42,894 nt of DNA from Tenacibaculum sp. (GCA_020629275.1 JAHDDQ010000025.1:1-42894), one strand, 5' to 3'; counted from the first letter of the stretch, positions 16,272-26,105 are shown. Made by a program: numbers and translations. Notes: generated by a model from the letters alone, not told the origin.

Positions 16272-16291
16272 GTAAGTTTGCGTAAATTTGC
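16272..16291 (+). promoter_or_regulatory. Tandem 10-base repeat with two -7 boxes before ccsBA
   Basis: GTAAGTTTGC and GTAAATTTGC follow each other directly at 16272-16281 and 16282-16291 and each contains a perfect TAnnTTTG -7 box, one helical turn apart. The ccsBA ATG lies 25 bases after the second copy. No clear TTG lies at the -33 distance for either. Confidence 0.45.
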
Positions 16292-16316
16292 AAAGTTTTT
16301 ATCTACGCAATTTACA

Positions 16317-19300
16317 ATGAAAAAAATCTTAAATATACTCTATTCAACTCGATTAATGGCTGTTCTTTTTTTTGCATTTGCAATAGCTATGGGAGTTGCA
16401 ACATTTATTGAAAATGATTATGGAACTCAAACGGCAAAGAAGCTAATTTATAACGCTTGGTGGTTTGAAGTTATCATGTTATTCTTTATAGTTAATTTCT
16501 TTGGAAATATTTTTCGCTATAAGCTATACAAGAAGGAAAAATGGGCTGTACTGATGTTTCATGTCTCTTTTTTATTTATCCTTATTGGTGCTGGTGTTAC
16601 ACGCTACATTGGTTTTGAAGGAATGATGATTGTTGATGAAGGAGAAACTACAAACACATTCCTATCAGAAACTAATTACTTAAATGTTATCATTGATAAT
16701 AATACTTCACAAAAGACATATAATAAAAAATTGCTACTTACTGCTCTTGGGAAAAATAAGGCTGACTTTTCTTTGTCTTTTCAACCAAATAAAACTACTC
16801 CTTCTAAGTTAGTTAATTTTAAGTTAGTAAATTATATTCCTTGGTCTGAACGTAAATTAGTTTTAGACGAGAATGGTACAGAGCATTTATTTTTAGTTGA
16901 AAGCTCAAGCGGTAGTAGGCATGAACACTATATAAAAAGAGGAACAATACAAAATATCCATAATATTTTAATTGGTTTTGATGCGCCAGACAATAATGCT
17001 TCAATTAATTTCTTTTATGAAAATAATAGCCTTAAAATGAAAACAAAATCAGATGGTGACTGGTTTCGTATGGCTGATCAAAAAAGAGGTCAAATTGTAA
17101 AGGATAGCACACAAAATTTTCAGTTTTTAACCTTACACAATATAGGCGGGTTACAGTTTGTAATTCCAAAACCTGCCGAAAAAGGAGAAATAAAAACAGT
17201 AAGTGGTAAAAAAGATAATACAAAATTTGATACTGTGTTATTCGACGTTACAAGTGATGGAGTAACCAAACAAATTGAACTAACAGGTGGCCAATTTAAT
17301 ATTAATGGTAAAAAAGAATTTACTTTAGGTGGATTGAATTTTAGAGCATGGTACGGTGCTAAACTATTACAAACTCCTTTCAGTGTTAAATTGAATGATT
17401 TTCAATTAGAAAAATACCCCGGTTCTGAGAGTGCAGCTTCATATGCTAGTGAAGTTACTGTGATTGATAAAAAAGAAACTTTTGATTATAGAATTTTCAT
17501 GAACCATATACTTGACTATAAAGGATATAAGTTTTTCCAAGCCAGTTATAAAAACGCTGGAGAAGCTATAGAACAGACACATTTATCGGTAAATCATGAT
17601 TTCTGGGGAACTTTTATAACCTATTTAGGATACTCTTTATTGTACATTGGTCTAATTTCTGCTTTGTTTGCTAAAAATACTAGGTTTGACTCTTTAAAGA
17701 AGTCGTTACGTAAGATAAGAGCTAAAAAAAGCGTATTATCTATTGTAGCTTTTCTAACGATAACAGCTGGATTTTCACAAAAAAGTAATCATCAAAATCA
17801 TCAGAAAAAACCTATTACTGAGCAACAAATAGACAGTATGCTGTCAGCCAACTTGGTAGAAGAGGATCATGCTGAAAGTTTTAGTCGATTGATTATTCAA
17901 GATGCAGGAGGAAGAATGAAACCTGCTCACACTTTTGCCTCTGAATTATTAAGAAAAGTAGCTCAAACAAATACGTTTAAAGGAATGACACCTAGTCAAG
18001 TGTTACTTTCTATCACTGAAAACCCAAGATTTTGGTTTGAAGTGCCTGTAATATATTTAGAAGAAGGAAATACTAAAATCCGTAAGATTCTCGGAGTTTC
18101 GAAAGATGCTACACATGCTAGGTTTATGGATTTTTATGATAATAAAGGTAATTCAAAAATTGGCAAACTAGTTGTTGAAGCTCAAAAAAAGAAAATTCAA
18201 GATAAATTCGAAAAAGATATAATTAAAATAGAAAGACGAATATGGCTTTTTTCACAGGCTTTAGGTGGTGGTATCTTACGAATTTACCCAGTTCCTAAAG
18301 ATGTAAACAATAAGTGGGTCTCTCAACCTGAAACGCTTAACGCTTCATTCAAAGGAACTGATAGTGTATTTGTTCGTCAATCATTACCTGTATATTTACA
18401 ATTATTACAAGAATCAAAGAAGTCAGAAGATTACTCTCAAGCTAATAAGGTTTTAGATGGAATTAAGAAATTCCAGAGAAAACATGGTAGTGATGTAGCA
18501 CCCGCAAAAGATAAAATTGATTTAGAAATTGCTTATAATAAACTTAGCATCTTTGTGAAATTATCAAAATATTATGGTTACGTAAGTCTCTTCTTGATGC
18601 TATTTGTTATACTTCAAATTTTCTTTGATAAAAAGGCCTTTGTTTACATCATTAAAACATTAATTGCTATTGTTCTATGCTTATTTATTTTTCATACACT
18701 AGGGCTATTAGCGCGTTGGTATATAAGTGGTAATGCTCCTTGGAGTAATGCATACGAAAGTATTATTTATGTTGCTTGGGCAACTATGTTATTTGGCCTA
18801 TTTTTAGGTAGAAAATCTTCTTTAACCATAGGAGCTACAGCTTTCTTAGTTTCAGTAATCTTGATGTTTGCACATCAAAATTGGTTAGATCCTGAAATTG
18901 CAAATCTTCAACCAGTACTTAACTCTTGGTGGTTACTGGTTCACGTTTCTATTATTGTTGCAAGTTATGGTCCATTTTCTCTAGGTATGATTTTAGGAAT
19001 TGTTTCTCTATTACTTATCATTTTTACGAATAAAAATAATAAGAAAAAAATAAGCTCAAATTTAAGAGAGATTACCATAATAAACGAGATGTCTTTAACC
19101 GTTGGTTTAGTAATGCTTACTGTGGGTAATTTCCTAGGTGGTATGTGGGCAAACGAAAGTTGGGGGCGTTATTGGGGTTGGGATCCCAAAGAAACATGGG
19201 CTTTGATTTCGATTATGATATATGCTTTTGTACTACATTTAAGATTGATTCCAGGTTTAAAAAGTAAATACACCTTCAATTTATGGTCTGTTATAGCCTA

Positions 19301-19472
19301 TGCGTCTATTATGATGACATATTTTGGTGTTAACTTCTATTTATCTGGTTTGCATTCATATGCTAGTGGTGACAGAGTTATTACGCCAACTTCTGTATAC
19401 TATTCCGTTACTTTTGTAGTTATATTAGGCGGTATAGCATGGTATAAAAACAGAAAGTTTTATAAAAAGTAA
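16317..19472 (+). CDS. ccsBA: Fused cytochrome c biogenesis protein (ResB/CcsB plus CcsA)
   Basis: I start at the ATG at 16317 (1051 residues), since an earlier alternative at 16278 overlaps a candidate promoter box. The N-terminal half is the ResB/CcsB part, with helices near the N-terminus and a large periplasmic domain up to about residue 430, followed by a further periplasmic linker. The C-terminal ~300 residues are the CcsA part, with the heme-handling Trp-rich motif Trp-Gly-Arg-Tyr-Trp-Gly-Trp-Asp-Pro-Lys-Glu-Thr-Trp at about 945-960 and flanking His residues. This System II fusion is usual in Bacteroidota and delivers heme to apocytochromes c. It is followed by a 56-base gap and a small membrane protein. 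Confidence 0.92.
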   Translation: MKKILNILYSTRLMAVLFFAFAIAMGVATFIENDYGTQTAKKLIYNAWWFEVIMLFFIVNFFGNIFRYKLYKKEKWAVLMFHVSFLFILIGAGVTRYIGFEGMMIVDEGETTNTFLSETNYLNVIIDNNTSQKTYNKKLLLTALGKNKADFSLSFQPNKTTPSKLVNFKLVNYIPWSERKLVLDENGTEHLFLVESSSGSRHEHYIKRGTIQNIHNILIGFDAPDNNASINFFYENNSLKMKTKSDGDWFRMADQKRGQIVKDSTQNFQFLTLHNIGGLQFVIPKPAEKGEIKTVSGKKDNTKFDTVLFDVTSDGVTKQIELTGGQFNINGKKEFTLGGLNFRAWYGAKLLQTPFSVKLNDFQLEKYPGSESAASYASEVTVIDKKETFDYRIFMNHILDYKGYKFFQASYKNAGEAIEQTHLSVNHDFWGTFITYLGYSLLYIGLISALFAKNTRFDSLKKSLRKIRAKKSVLSIVAFLTITAGFSQKSNHQNHQKKPITEQQIDSMLSANLVEEDHAESFSRLIIQDAGGRMKPAHTFASELLRKVAQTNTFKGMTPSQVLLSITENPRFWFEVPVIYLEEGNTKIRKILGVSKDATHARFMDFYDNKGNSKIGKLVVEAQKKKIQDKFEKDIIKIERRIWLFSQALGGGILRIYPVPKDVNNKWVSQPETLNASFKGTDSVFVRQSLPVYLQLLQESKKSEDYSQANKVLDGIKKFQRKHGSDVAPAKDKIDLEIAYNKLSIFVKLSKYYGYVSLFLMLFVILQIFFDKKAFVYIIKTLIAIVLCLFIFHTLGLLARWYISGNAPWSNAYESIIYVAWATMLFGLFLGRKSSLTIGATAFLVSVILMFAHQNWLDPEIANLQPVLNSWWLLVHVSIIVASYGPFSLGMILGIVSLLLIIFTNKNNKKKISSNLREITIINEMSLTVGLVMLTVGNFLGGMWANESWGRYWGWDPKETWALISIMIYAFVLHLRLIPGLKSKYTFNLWSVIAYASIMMTYFGVNFYLSGLHSYASGDRVITPTSVYYSVTFVVILGGIAWYKNRKFYKK

Positions 19473-19528
19473 AAAATATTTTTCATAGAAAAGTGTACAT
19501 TTGCCCACTAAATAAATAAAAAACAAAG

Positions 19529-20044
19529 ATGTTCAATAAAAATATAAAGTTAATTTTAGCTGGATTAATAGCCATTTGGTCTTTTTATGAGTTCTCTCAA
19601 ATTCATATTATGAATGGGATTTCATTATTGCTGCTTGCTGGTATCTTTGTTCTTTTTTACTTTAAAAATGAATTTATTCTTTTAGCTTTTCTTCAACTTA
19701 GAAAGCAAAATTTTGAAGGAACAAAAAAATGGTTAGACTATATTAAAAATCCAGAGACTGCCCTTACACAAAAACAACATGGGTATTACAACTATCTACA
19801 TGGTATCATGTTATCACAGACTAACATAACTAAAGCCGAAAAGTTTTTGAAGAAAGCTCTTAAGCTTGGTCTTTCAATGGATCATGATTTGGCAATGGCT
19901 AAACTACAATTAGCTGGAATTGCTATGACTAAAAGGAGAAAAAGAGAGGCTACAAACTTGATGAATGAAGCCAAAAAATTGGATAAACATGGTATGCTTA
20001 AAGAACAGATACAAATGATGAAACAGCAAATGAAAAGGATTTAA
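19529..20044 (+). CDS. Membrane-anchored TPR-like protein, unknown function
   Basis: The 171-residue protein has two N-terminal membrane helices (about 8-24 and 30-46), then a helical cytoplasmic part with a tetratricopeptide-like pattern: a 'His-Gly-Tyr-Tyr-Asn-Tyr-Leu-His-Gly' helix, an 'Ala-Glu-Lys-Phe-Leu-Lys-Lys-Ala-Leu-Lys-Leu-Gly' helix and a paired helix. It is probably a protein-protein adaptor. A TACATTTG box at 19496-19503 upstream may be its promoter. Flavobacteria often carry such a gene; I cannot give a function. Confidence 0.7.
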   Translation: MFNKNIKLILAGLIAIWSFYEFSQIHIMNGISLLLLAGIFVLFYFKNEFILLAFLQLRKQNFEGTKKWLDYIKNPETALTQKQHGYYNYLHGIMLSQTNITKAEKFLKKALKLGLSMDHDLAMAKLQLAGIAMTKRRKREATNLMNEAKKLDKHGMLKEQIQMMKQQMKRI

Positions 20045-20094
20045 TTTAAGAATATAATAATATTGTATCTTTACTCGATTTCACTACTATATAG

Positions 20095-21996
20095 ATGATT
20101 AGGAAACTACTTTTAAAAGCTTTAAATAAACATGCATCACACTGGGTTGTATTAATTATTGATATAGTTCTAGTATGTATATCCTTTATTCTAGCATATA
20201 CGATTAGATTCAATGCTTCTTTAAACTTCAACAAGGAACAGCTTTTATTTCAACTTCCTTTTATTGCCATAGTTTCAATATTATGTTTTTGGCTAGTTGG
20301 ATCAAATAGAGGAATTATAAGACATACTGGTACTAGAGATATATTTAATGTTTTTATAGGTGTAACTATATCAACTATGATTATAGTATTTACAGTTACA
20401 CTAAATAATTTTATAGAACTTATACCCTCATTTACAATACCAAAATCCATAATTTTCATACACTACTTCATTACTATTTTCGTACTAGTAATTAGTAGGT
20501 TCATTTTTAAATCTTTATTTGAAATTATCTCTTATGAATTAAAAGATATTACTAATGTTATGATTTATGGTGCTGGTGATTCTGGATTGATAACTTACGG
20601 TGCCTTAAATAGAGATACACAAAAAAACTATGAAGTAATCGGTTTTATAGATGATGATAAAAATAAAATTGGTAAGAAAATAGATCGCGTTAAAATTTAC
20701 AGCCGATCTCAACTAACTAAAGAATTCGTTGAAAATAAAAATATTGATGAAATTATATTTTCTATTCAAAATATAAAATCGGAAAGGCTACTTTATCTTA
20801 CAGATAAACTATTAGAACTTGACGTTAAGCCTAAGATAGTACCACCTTTTACCTCTTGGATAGCTGGTGATTTTGATGCTAATGAAATAAAACAAGTCAA
20901 AATTGAAGACCTGTTGGACAGAAAGCCTATTAACATAAATAACCCTATAATTAAAAGAGATGTTAATGACAAAGTTATCCTCGTTACTGGTGCAGCTGGC
21001 TCAATAGGAAGTGAAATATCTAGACAGATAAGTAGTTATAAACACAAACACTTGCTACTTATAGATCAGGCAGAATCTCCTCTTTACGAAATTCAACAAG
21101 AGTTAATTAGAAAAGGAATACAAAACTTTACTGCAATTGTAGGTGATGTAAGAGATTTTTCTAGAATGGATGAAATTTTCAAAGAATTTAAGCCTAACAA
21201 AATATACCATGCAGCTGCATATAAACATGTACCTCTCATGGAGGTTAGCCCTTACGAAGCTGTAAAAATTAATATTGGAGGAACAAAAAATATAGCAGAT
21301 CTAGCAGTAAAATACAATACCGAGAGATTTGTAATGGTTTCAACTGATAAAGCTGTGAACCCCACTAATGTTATGGGAGCTTCAAAAAGAGTTGCTGAAA
21401 TGTATATTAGCTGTTTGAGTAAACAAAATCATGCTACAAAATTCACTACCACACGTTTTGGAAATGTATTAGGTTCCAATGGTTCTGTTATCCCCCTATT
21501 TAAAAAACAGATTGAGTCTGGTGGTCCATTAACTGTTACTCACAAAGATATAACACGTTATTTTATGACAATTCCAGAAGCTTGTCAATTAGTTTTAGAG
21601 GCGGGCACTATGGGTGATGGAGGAGAAATATACATATTTGATATGGGGAAATCTGTAAAGATTTTCGACATAGCTAAAAGAATGATACACTTATCTGGAT
21701 TAAAATACCCCGAAGATATCGATATAAAAATTAGCGGATTACGCCCTGGAGAAAAACTGTACGAAGAGTTACTAGCTAGTGGTGAAAATACTACACCTAC
21801 ATATCATGAGAAAATAATGATCGCTAAAACACAGAATATCGATGAGCATACTATCAAGTCGCAAATTGAAAAATTAAATCAAATAAACACCAATTTAAAT
21901 AATCTAGAATCAGTTAAACTTATAAAACAAATTGTCCCTGAATATAAATCAAACAATTCTATTTATGAGAAACTTGATAACAAAATATTAAATTAA
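20095..21996 (+). CDS. Membrane NDP-sugar 4,6-dehydratase/epimerase (WbpM/CapD type)
   Basis: The 633-residue protein has about four N-terminal membrane helices (residues 15-130), a CoA-binding-like Rossmann segment (about 150-260) and a C-terminal short-chain dehydrogenase domain. The NAD motif Gly-x-x-Gly-x-x-Gly is at 299-305. The catalytic Ser-Thr-Asp-Lys element is present, and the usual Tyr-x-x-x-Lys reads Met427-x-x-x-Lys431, the known substitution of the large WbpM/CapD class. These enzymes make UDP-4-keto-6-deoxy sugars for surface polysaccharides such as O-antigen or capsule. It leads the wza- and wzc-like genes here (29-base gap), so it belongs to an exopolysaccharide gene set. Confidence 0.9.
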   Translation: MIRKLLLKALNKHASHWVVLIIDIVLVCISFILAYTIRFNASLNFNKEQLLFQLPFIAIVSILCFWLVGSNRGIIRHTGTRDIFNVFIGVTISTMIIVFTVTLNNFIELIPSFTIPKSIIFIHYFITIFVLVISRFIFKSLFEIISYELKDITNVMIYGAGDSGLITYGALNRDTQKNYEVIGFIDDDKNKIGKKIDRVKIYSRSQLTKEFVENKNIDEIIFSIQNIKSERLLYLTDKLLELDVKPKIVPPFTSWIAGDFDANEIKQVKIEDLLDRKPININNPIIKRDVNDKVILVTGAAGSIGSEISRQISSYKHKHLLLIDQAESPLYEIQQELIRKGIQNFTAIVGDVRDFSRMDEIFKEFKPNKIYHAAAYKHVPLMEVSPYEAVKINIGGTKNIADLAVKYNTERFVMVSTDKAVNPTNVMGASKRVAEMYISCLSKQNHATKFTTTRFGNVLGSNGSVIPLFKKQIESGGPLTVTHKDITRYFMTIPEACQLVLEAGTMGDGGEIYIFDMGKSVKIFDIAKRMIHLSGLKYPEDIDIKISGLRPGEKLYEELLASGENTTPTYHEKIMIAKTQNIDEHTIKSQIEKLNQINTNLNNLESVKLIKQIVPEYKSNNSIYEKLDNKILN

Positions 21997-22025
21997 AATT
22001 ATTACTTTCGCGAAAAATTTGACAT

Positions 22026-22796
22026 ATGCAAAAAGCTTTTAAAGTAGTATTATTCGTATTATTATCTTCTTTAGTATCTTGTGTTTCCAAGAAGAAGATT
22101 ACTTATTTTCAAAATGATAAGATCAATCAACAAAAAGTTAGTAATGCTTACCAGACGGTCTTCAAACCTGATGATTTATTACAGATAACTATCTCAGCTG
22201 TAGATTTAGATGCCGTAAAACCATTTAATTTACCAGCAGTTAGTTATGCCACTACTACAAATAGTGTAATTGGTACTCCTCAACAACAGTCATACTTAGT
22301 AGATACTAACGGAAATATAGACTTTCCTGTAATTGGTAAAATAAAAATTGGCGGATTATCTAGAGAAACTGCAATCGATATGCTTAAAGAAAAATTAGAT
22401 CCTGACTACGTCAAAAACCCTACAATTAATATCAGAATTGCTAATTTTAGTATAACAGTTTTAGGAGATGTAAGAAACCCAGGTACTTTTACTATCCCAA
22501 ACGAAAGGATTACTATTCTTGAAGCTATTGGATTAGCTGGAGATTTAAATATTACTGGTGTAAGAAATAATATTAAAGTATTTAGAGAAATCAATGGAAA
22601 AAAAATTCAATTCAACATTGACTTAAGATCAAATTCTATCTTCACTTCGCCTGTATATTATTTACAACAAAATGATTTGATATACATAGACCCAAACAAA
22701 GCGTCTTCGCAGAATGCTGCTGTAAATAGAAATACAGGTCTTTTTGTTTCCATAGGATCTGTTTTAGTAGCTTTAATCTCAGTTTTAACAAAATAA
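22026..22796 (+). CDS. Polysaccharide export outer membrane lipoprotein, Wza/GumB-like
   Basis: The 256-residue protein has a lipoprotein signal peptide (hydrophobic run 5-18, Leu-Val-Ser-Cys with Cys19 lipidated), then the poly-export domain with the 'Phe-Lys-Pro-Asp-Asp-Leu-Leu-Gln-Ile-Thr-Ile' start and a SLBB-type domain 'Asn-Ile-Arg-Ile...Thr-Val-Leu-Gly-Asp-Val-Arg-Asn-Pro-Gly-Thr-Phe'. The C-terminus has a hydrophobic helix, as is usual for the short flavobacterial form. It makes the outer membrane channel for exopolysaccharide or capsule export. It is 2 bases before the Wzc-like gene. Confidence 0.9.
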   Translation: MQKAFKVVLFVLLSSLVSCVSKKKITYFQNDKINQQKVSNAYQTVFKPDDLLQITISAVDLDAVKPFNLPAVSYATTTNSVIGTPQQQSYLVDTNGNIDFPVIGKIKIGGLSRETAIDMLKEKLDPDYVKNPTINIRIANFSITVLGDVRNPGTFTIPNERITILEAIGLAGDLNITGVRNNIKVFREINGKKIQFNIDLRSNSIFTSPVYYLQQNDLIYIDPNKASSQNAAVNRNTGLFVSIGSVLVALISVLTK

Positions 22797-22798
22797 CC

Positions 22799-25177
22799 AT
22801 GACAAATCAAAGTATACCTAATAATCAAATTGAAGGTAATGATACCATTAATATTAGAGCTGAATTAGAAAAGTATTTAATACATTGGAAATGGTTTGTT
22901 TTAGGAGTAATAATTTCTTTAATTATTGCCTTTTTATACTTGAGGTATACTACCCCACAATATACTGCCTCTGCTACTATAATGATTAAAGATAACCAGA
23001 AATCAGGACTATCTACAGAATTAGAAGCTTTTAAAGATTTAGGCATTATAGGTGGTAGCTCAAGTAATAACCCAGATAACGAGATTGAAATCTTAAAATC
23101 AAGAAAAATAATTGGTGATGTAGTAAGCAAATTAAAACTGAATACAGTTTACATGTCAGAAGGAAGAGTAAAAAATTCTGAACTTTTTAAAAATTCACCT
23201 ATTGAATTTATTCCCGACCAACAATTCTTAGATAATCTTGAAAAACCCAAAATACTCAATATTGATATAGAGTCTGAAAGTTCTTTATTAATTTATGACG
23301 AAGAAAACACTTTTAATGAAAGAATAGACTTCGATAATAATTTTAACATCCCTGAATTGGGTTCTTTCTCTCTAAAGAAAACAGAAAATTTTAATAAAGA
23401 GGAAATTGGCAAGAGAATCATCGCAATCCAATATCCTTACGATTACATGATCGATGGTTATATCAAGAGAGTAAATATTAGTGCTATAAATAAAAACTCT
23501 AGTGTTTTAAAACTTTCTCTGAAATTATCAAACATTCAAAAAGCTGAAGATGTTCTAGACGAAATAATTAAGCAATATAACGATGATGCTATTCTTGATA
23601 AAAGTAAAGTCTCTAAAAAAACTGTGGATTTTATTTCTGAAAGATTAAAAAATGTAGGTAAAGAACTAGCTATCTCAGATGATAAAGTTAAGGATTTTAA
23701 GAAGCGAAATAATGTAACTGATATCGAATCTGAAGCTGAACTTATATTGAAAACTGATACTGAAAACAGAAAACGTTTACTTGATGCCAATATTCAGTTA
23801 CGAATTATAAAATCACTTAACGAAGAACTAAAGAATACTGAAGGTATTTTACCAATTAATCTAGGACTTCAAGATCTGAATATTGGAAGATCTATAGCTC
23901 AATATAATGAGCTATTAAATACTAAAAATAGGTTGTTAAAAAGTGCAGGGAAAAAAAATACTGTTATAATAGAATTACAGGGTAAGATTGATAATCTAAG
24001 AAGTTCATTAATAACTAGTTTGCAAAACCAAGTAAATTCTTTGCAATACAATGTTAATAATTTATCTCGTGAGTCTAATAGATTCAGCTCTAAGATATCT
24101 TCTATTCCAACCAAAGAGAGGGAATTTTTAGATATTGCTCGTCAACAAGAAATTATTGCAGGCTTATACACCTATTTACTAAAGAAAAAAGAAGAAACAT
24201 CTATATCTTTAGCAGTAACAGTTCCTAATGCTAAAATTATAGACAAAGCTTATGGATCTAACATCCCTGTTTCTCCTAAGAAAAAAATCATATTCTTAGC
24301 TGCTCTTTTATTAGGCCTGATTGTACCTTTCATAATAATATATATTAGAGATTTATTAGATACTAAAGTGCACACAAAAAGAGATATCGAAGATTTAACG
24401 TCCGTGCCTTTTATTGGCGATATTCCTCATTCTGAAACAAAAGAAAAAATTGTTATCGCTTCCGACGCTAGGTCTAGTACAGCTGAAGCATTTAGACTTA
24501 TCCGTACAAATTTAGACTTTATGTTATCTAATAATAAATCTAAACAAGGAAAAACAATTTTTATTACGTCTACCACCAGTGGAGAAGGTAAGTCTTTTAT
24601 TTCTATAAATCTTTCTGCCACACTAGCATTGTCTGGAAAACGAGTTATACTCGTTGGAATGGATTTAAGAGCTCCTAAAGTAACAGAATATTTGAATATA
24701 CCTGAACGAAAAGGGATCACAAACTACATTACTAATGATAGCATTACCTTAGATTCTTTGAAGTTTAACGTACCTGAGCTAAAAGATCTAGATATAATAG
24801 CTTCTGGTATTATTCCACCTAATCCGGCTGAATTATTGATGTCTAATAGAGTAATTGAGCTTTTCGAAGAGCTAAGAAATAGTTACGATTACATATTAGT
24901 CGATACAGCTCCAGTTAATTTGGTAACTGACACATTATTGATATCAAAATACGCTGACGTGTTCCTATACATTAGTAGAGCTAATTATCTAGATAAAAGG
25001 ATGCTAACGGTACCTGATACTTTATATAAAGAAAAGAAATTACCTAATATGGCTATAATTTTAAATGATACCGATATGAATCGTGGTTATGGATATGGTT
25101 ATGGTTATGGATACGGGTATGGTTATGGTAATGTTAAAGAAGAAACCAAACCATGGTATAAAAGAATATTTAATTAA
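22799..25177 (+). CDS. Wzc-like tyrosine autokinase / chain-length determinant
   Basis: The 792-residue protein has a Wzz N-terminus with a first membrane helix at about 33-52, a large coiled periplasmic part (100-490), a second helix near 495-517 and a cytoplasmic BY-kinase domain. Walker A is Thr-Ser-Gly-Glu-Gly-Lys-Ser at 593-599, and Walker A' follows as Val-Gly-Met-Asp-Leu-Arg-Ala-Pro. The last 35 residues carry seven Gly-Tyr repeats, the expected Tyr-rich phosphorylation tail, encoded by an imperfect hexanucleotide repeat. It would set polysaccharide chain length and drive export through the adjacent Wza-like protein; cycles of phosphorylation and dephosphorylation would need the phosphatase gene on the opposite strand just downstream. 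Confidence 0.93.
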   Translation: MTNQSIPNNQIEGNDTINIRAELEKYLIHWKWFVLGVIISLIIAFLYLRYTTPQYTASATIMIKDNQKSGLSTELEAFKDLGIIGGSSSNNPDNEIEILKSRKIIGDVVSKLKLNTVYMSEGRVKNSELFKNSPIEFIPDQQFLDNLEKPKILNIDIESESSLLIYDEENTFNERIDFDNNFNIPELGSFSLKKTENFNKEEIGKRIIAIQYPYDYMIDGYIKRVNISAINKNSSVLKLSLKLSNIQKAEDVLDEIIKQYNDDAILDKSKVSKKTVDFISERLKNVGKELAISDDKVKDFKKRNNVTDIESEAELILKTDTENRKRLLDANIQLRIIKSLNEELKNTEGILPINLGLQDLNIGRSIAQYNELLNTKNRLLKSAGKKNTVIIELQGKIDNLRSSLITSLQNQVNSLQYNVNNLSRESNRFSSKISSIPTKEREFLDIARQQEIIAGLYTYLLKKKEETSISLAVTVPNAKIIDKAYGSNIPVSPKKKIIFLAALLLGLIVPFIIIYIRDLLDTKVHTKRDIEDLTSVPFIGDIPHSETKEKIVIASDARSSTAEAFRLIRTNLDFMLSNNKSKQGKTIFITSTTSGEGKSFISINLSATLALSGKRVILVGMDLRAPKVTEYLNIPERKGITNYITNDSITLDSLKFNVPELKDLDIIASGIIPPNPAELLMSNRVIELFEELRNSYDYILVDTAPVNLVTDTLLISKYADVFLYISRANYLDKRMLTVPDTLYKEKKLPNMAIILNDTDMNRGYGYGYGYGYGYGYGNVKEETKPWYKRIFN
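25085..25126 (+). repeat. Hexanucleotide repeat encoding the Gly-Tyr tail of the Wzc-like kinase
   Basis: Seven successive Gly-Tyr codon pairs (GGT/GGA/GGG TAT/TAC) form an imperfect 6-base repeat of 42 bases. Changes at third positions break exact repetition, which should slow strand slippage, but the number of copies could still vary between strains. Confidence 0.85.
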
Positions 25178-25202
25178 TTTACTAAAATTAGATTTGGTAT
25201 AC

Positions 25203-25247
25203 AATTAAAAAGGAGGAAATATATTTTATATTTTCTCCTTTTTAATT
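25203..25247. terminator. Bidirectional terminator between the Wzc-like and YwqE-like genes
   Basis: A 13-bp perfect outer stem (25203-25215 with 25235-25247, core GGAG/CTCC with flanking A/T runs) encloses a further eight AT-rich pairs and a 3-base loop, so the whole hairpin has about 21 pairs. It lies between convergent genes and overlaps the stop codon of the minus-strand gene. Confidence 0.85.
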
Positions 25248-25983
25248 ACAAAAACTTTGTATTGTTATTTACTAAATTCTCAATCAATTTTACTGTTTTC
25301 TTTGTTCCAATCTTATTTAATAAATTCAGATGATTATGATGATGTGCATCTGTACCAACAAAATCATATAAATTTTCTTTAATTAATTTCTCCGCTGTTT
25401 TCTTCACATTACCACCATATTGCTCTGTTAAGGAGAGAAAGTTTAGTTGAAACAAGCACCCTGCTTTTTTTAATTTATAATAGTTCTGAAAATCATTATG
25501 ATAAAAATTATATCGCTCTGGATGCGCTAATACAGGTTTATAACCTTTTAATTGAATTTCAAATAATATATCGTATAAATTATAAGGTGCATTAAAATAA
25601 GACATCTCTACTAAAATAAAGTTATCCTTTAAATTAAGTATGTCATCATTATTTAAACGTTGAACGAACTGTTCATCCATCATATATTCAGCTGCTGCTC
25701 TTATGGTGATGTCATTGAACCCCCTTTTAATAAGCTCCGACTTAACTTCTTCCAATTTTAACTTTATAGTTGCTGTGGAATTAGGATATACGTCTCCCAA
25801 AACATGGGGCGTGGTTACAAAGTTTCTGATTCCATAAGAGTACATTTTTTCGATTAATGAAATTGAGTCATCCAAATTCTTGGCTCCATCATCTATTCCT
25901 GGTAGAAGATGTGAATGTATATCAACGTAATTTTCATCGAAAATTTCCGTTAATGGTATTTTTTTTTCTTTAAAAAAAAACAT
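25246..25983 (-). CDS. PHP-family protein tyrosine phosphatase (YwqE/CpsB/CapC type)
   Basis: The 245-residue cytoplasmic protein has the metal-binding motifs of the PHP phosphatase family: Asp-Ile-His-Ser-His-Leu-Leu-Pro-Gly-Ile-Asp-Asp-Gly near 22-34, Thr-Pro-His near 58-60, His-Pro-Glu-Arg-Tyr near 156-160 and Gly-Thr-Asp-Ala-His-His near 214-219. It should remove phosphate from tyrosines of BY-kinases. The Wzc-like kinase with its Tyr tail is encoded convergently, 68 bases away, so the two are an obvious kinase-phosphatase pair for exopolysaccharide control, even though they are on opposite strands. Confidence 0.9.
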   Translation of the reverse strand: MFFFKEKKIPLTEIFDENYVDIHSHLLPGIDDGAKNLDDSISLIEKMYSYGIRNFVTTPHVLGDVYPNSTATIKLKLEEVKSELIKRGFNDITIRAAAEYMMDEQFVQRLNNDDILNLKDNFILVEMSYFNAPYNLYDILFEIQLKGYKPVLAHPERYNFYHNDFQNYYKLKKAGCLFQLNFLSLTEQYGGNVKKTAEKLIKENLYDFVGTDAHHHNHLNLLNKIGTKKTVKLIENLVNNNTKFL

Positions 25984-26074
25984 AATTATAAGGTCTTATT
26001 TAATACAAAAATAATGTATATATCAAAAAAAAGCTCATTATTTATAACGAAAACGATTGAGTTTTATTTGGGTA

Positions 26075-26105
26075 TTGTATATGCAAGATTGAAAATCTAT
26101 ATTTG
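26075..26105 (+). promoter_or_regulatory. Promoter of the BadF-like gene
   Basis: TTG at 26075-26077 and TATATTTG at 26098-26105 are 20 bases apart, within the Bacteroidota range. The ATG at 26127 lies 21 bases downstream. The box also rules out the earlier TTG start at 26103, which would lie inside it. Confidence 0.65.

Noticed and set aside
25085..25126. Direct repeat array as a CRISPR or satellite
   Set aside because: It is a short in-frame Gly-Tyr coding repeat with no spacers.
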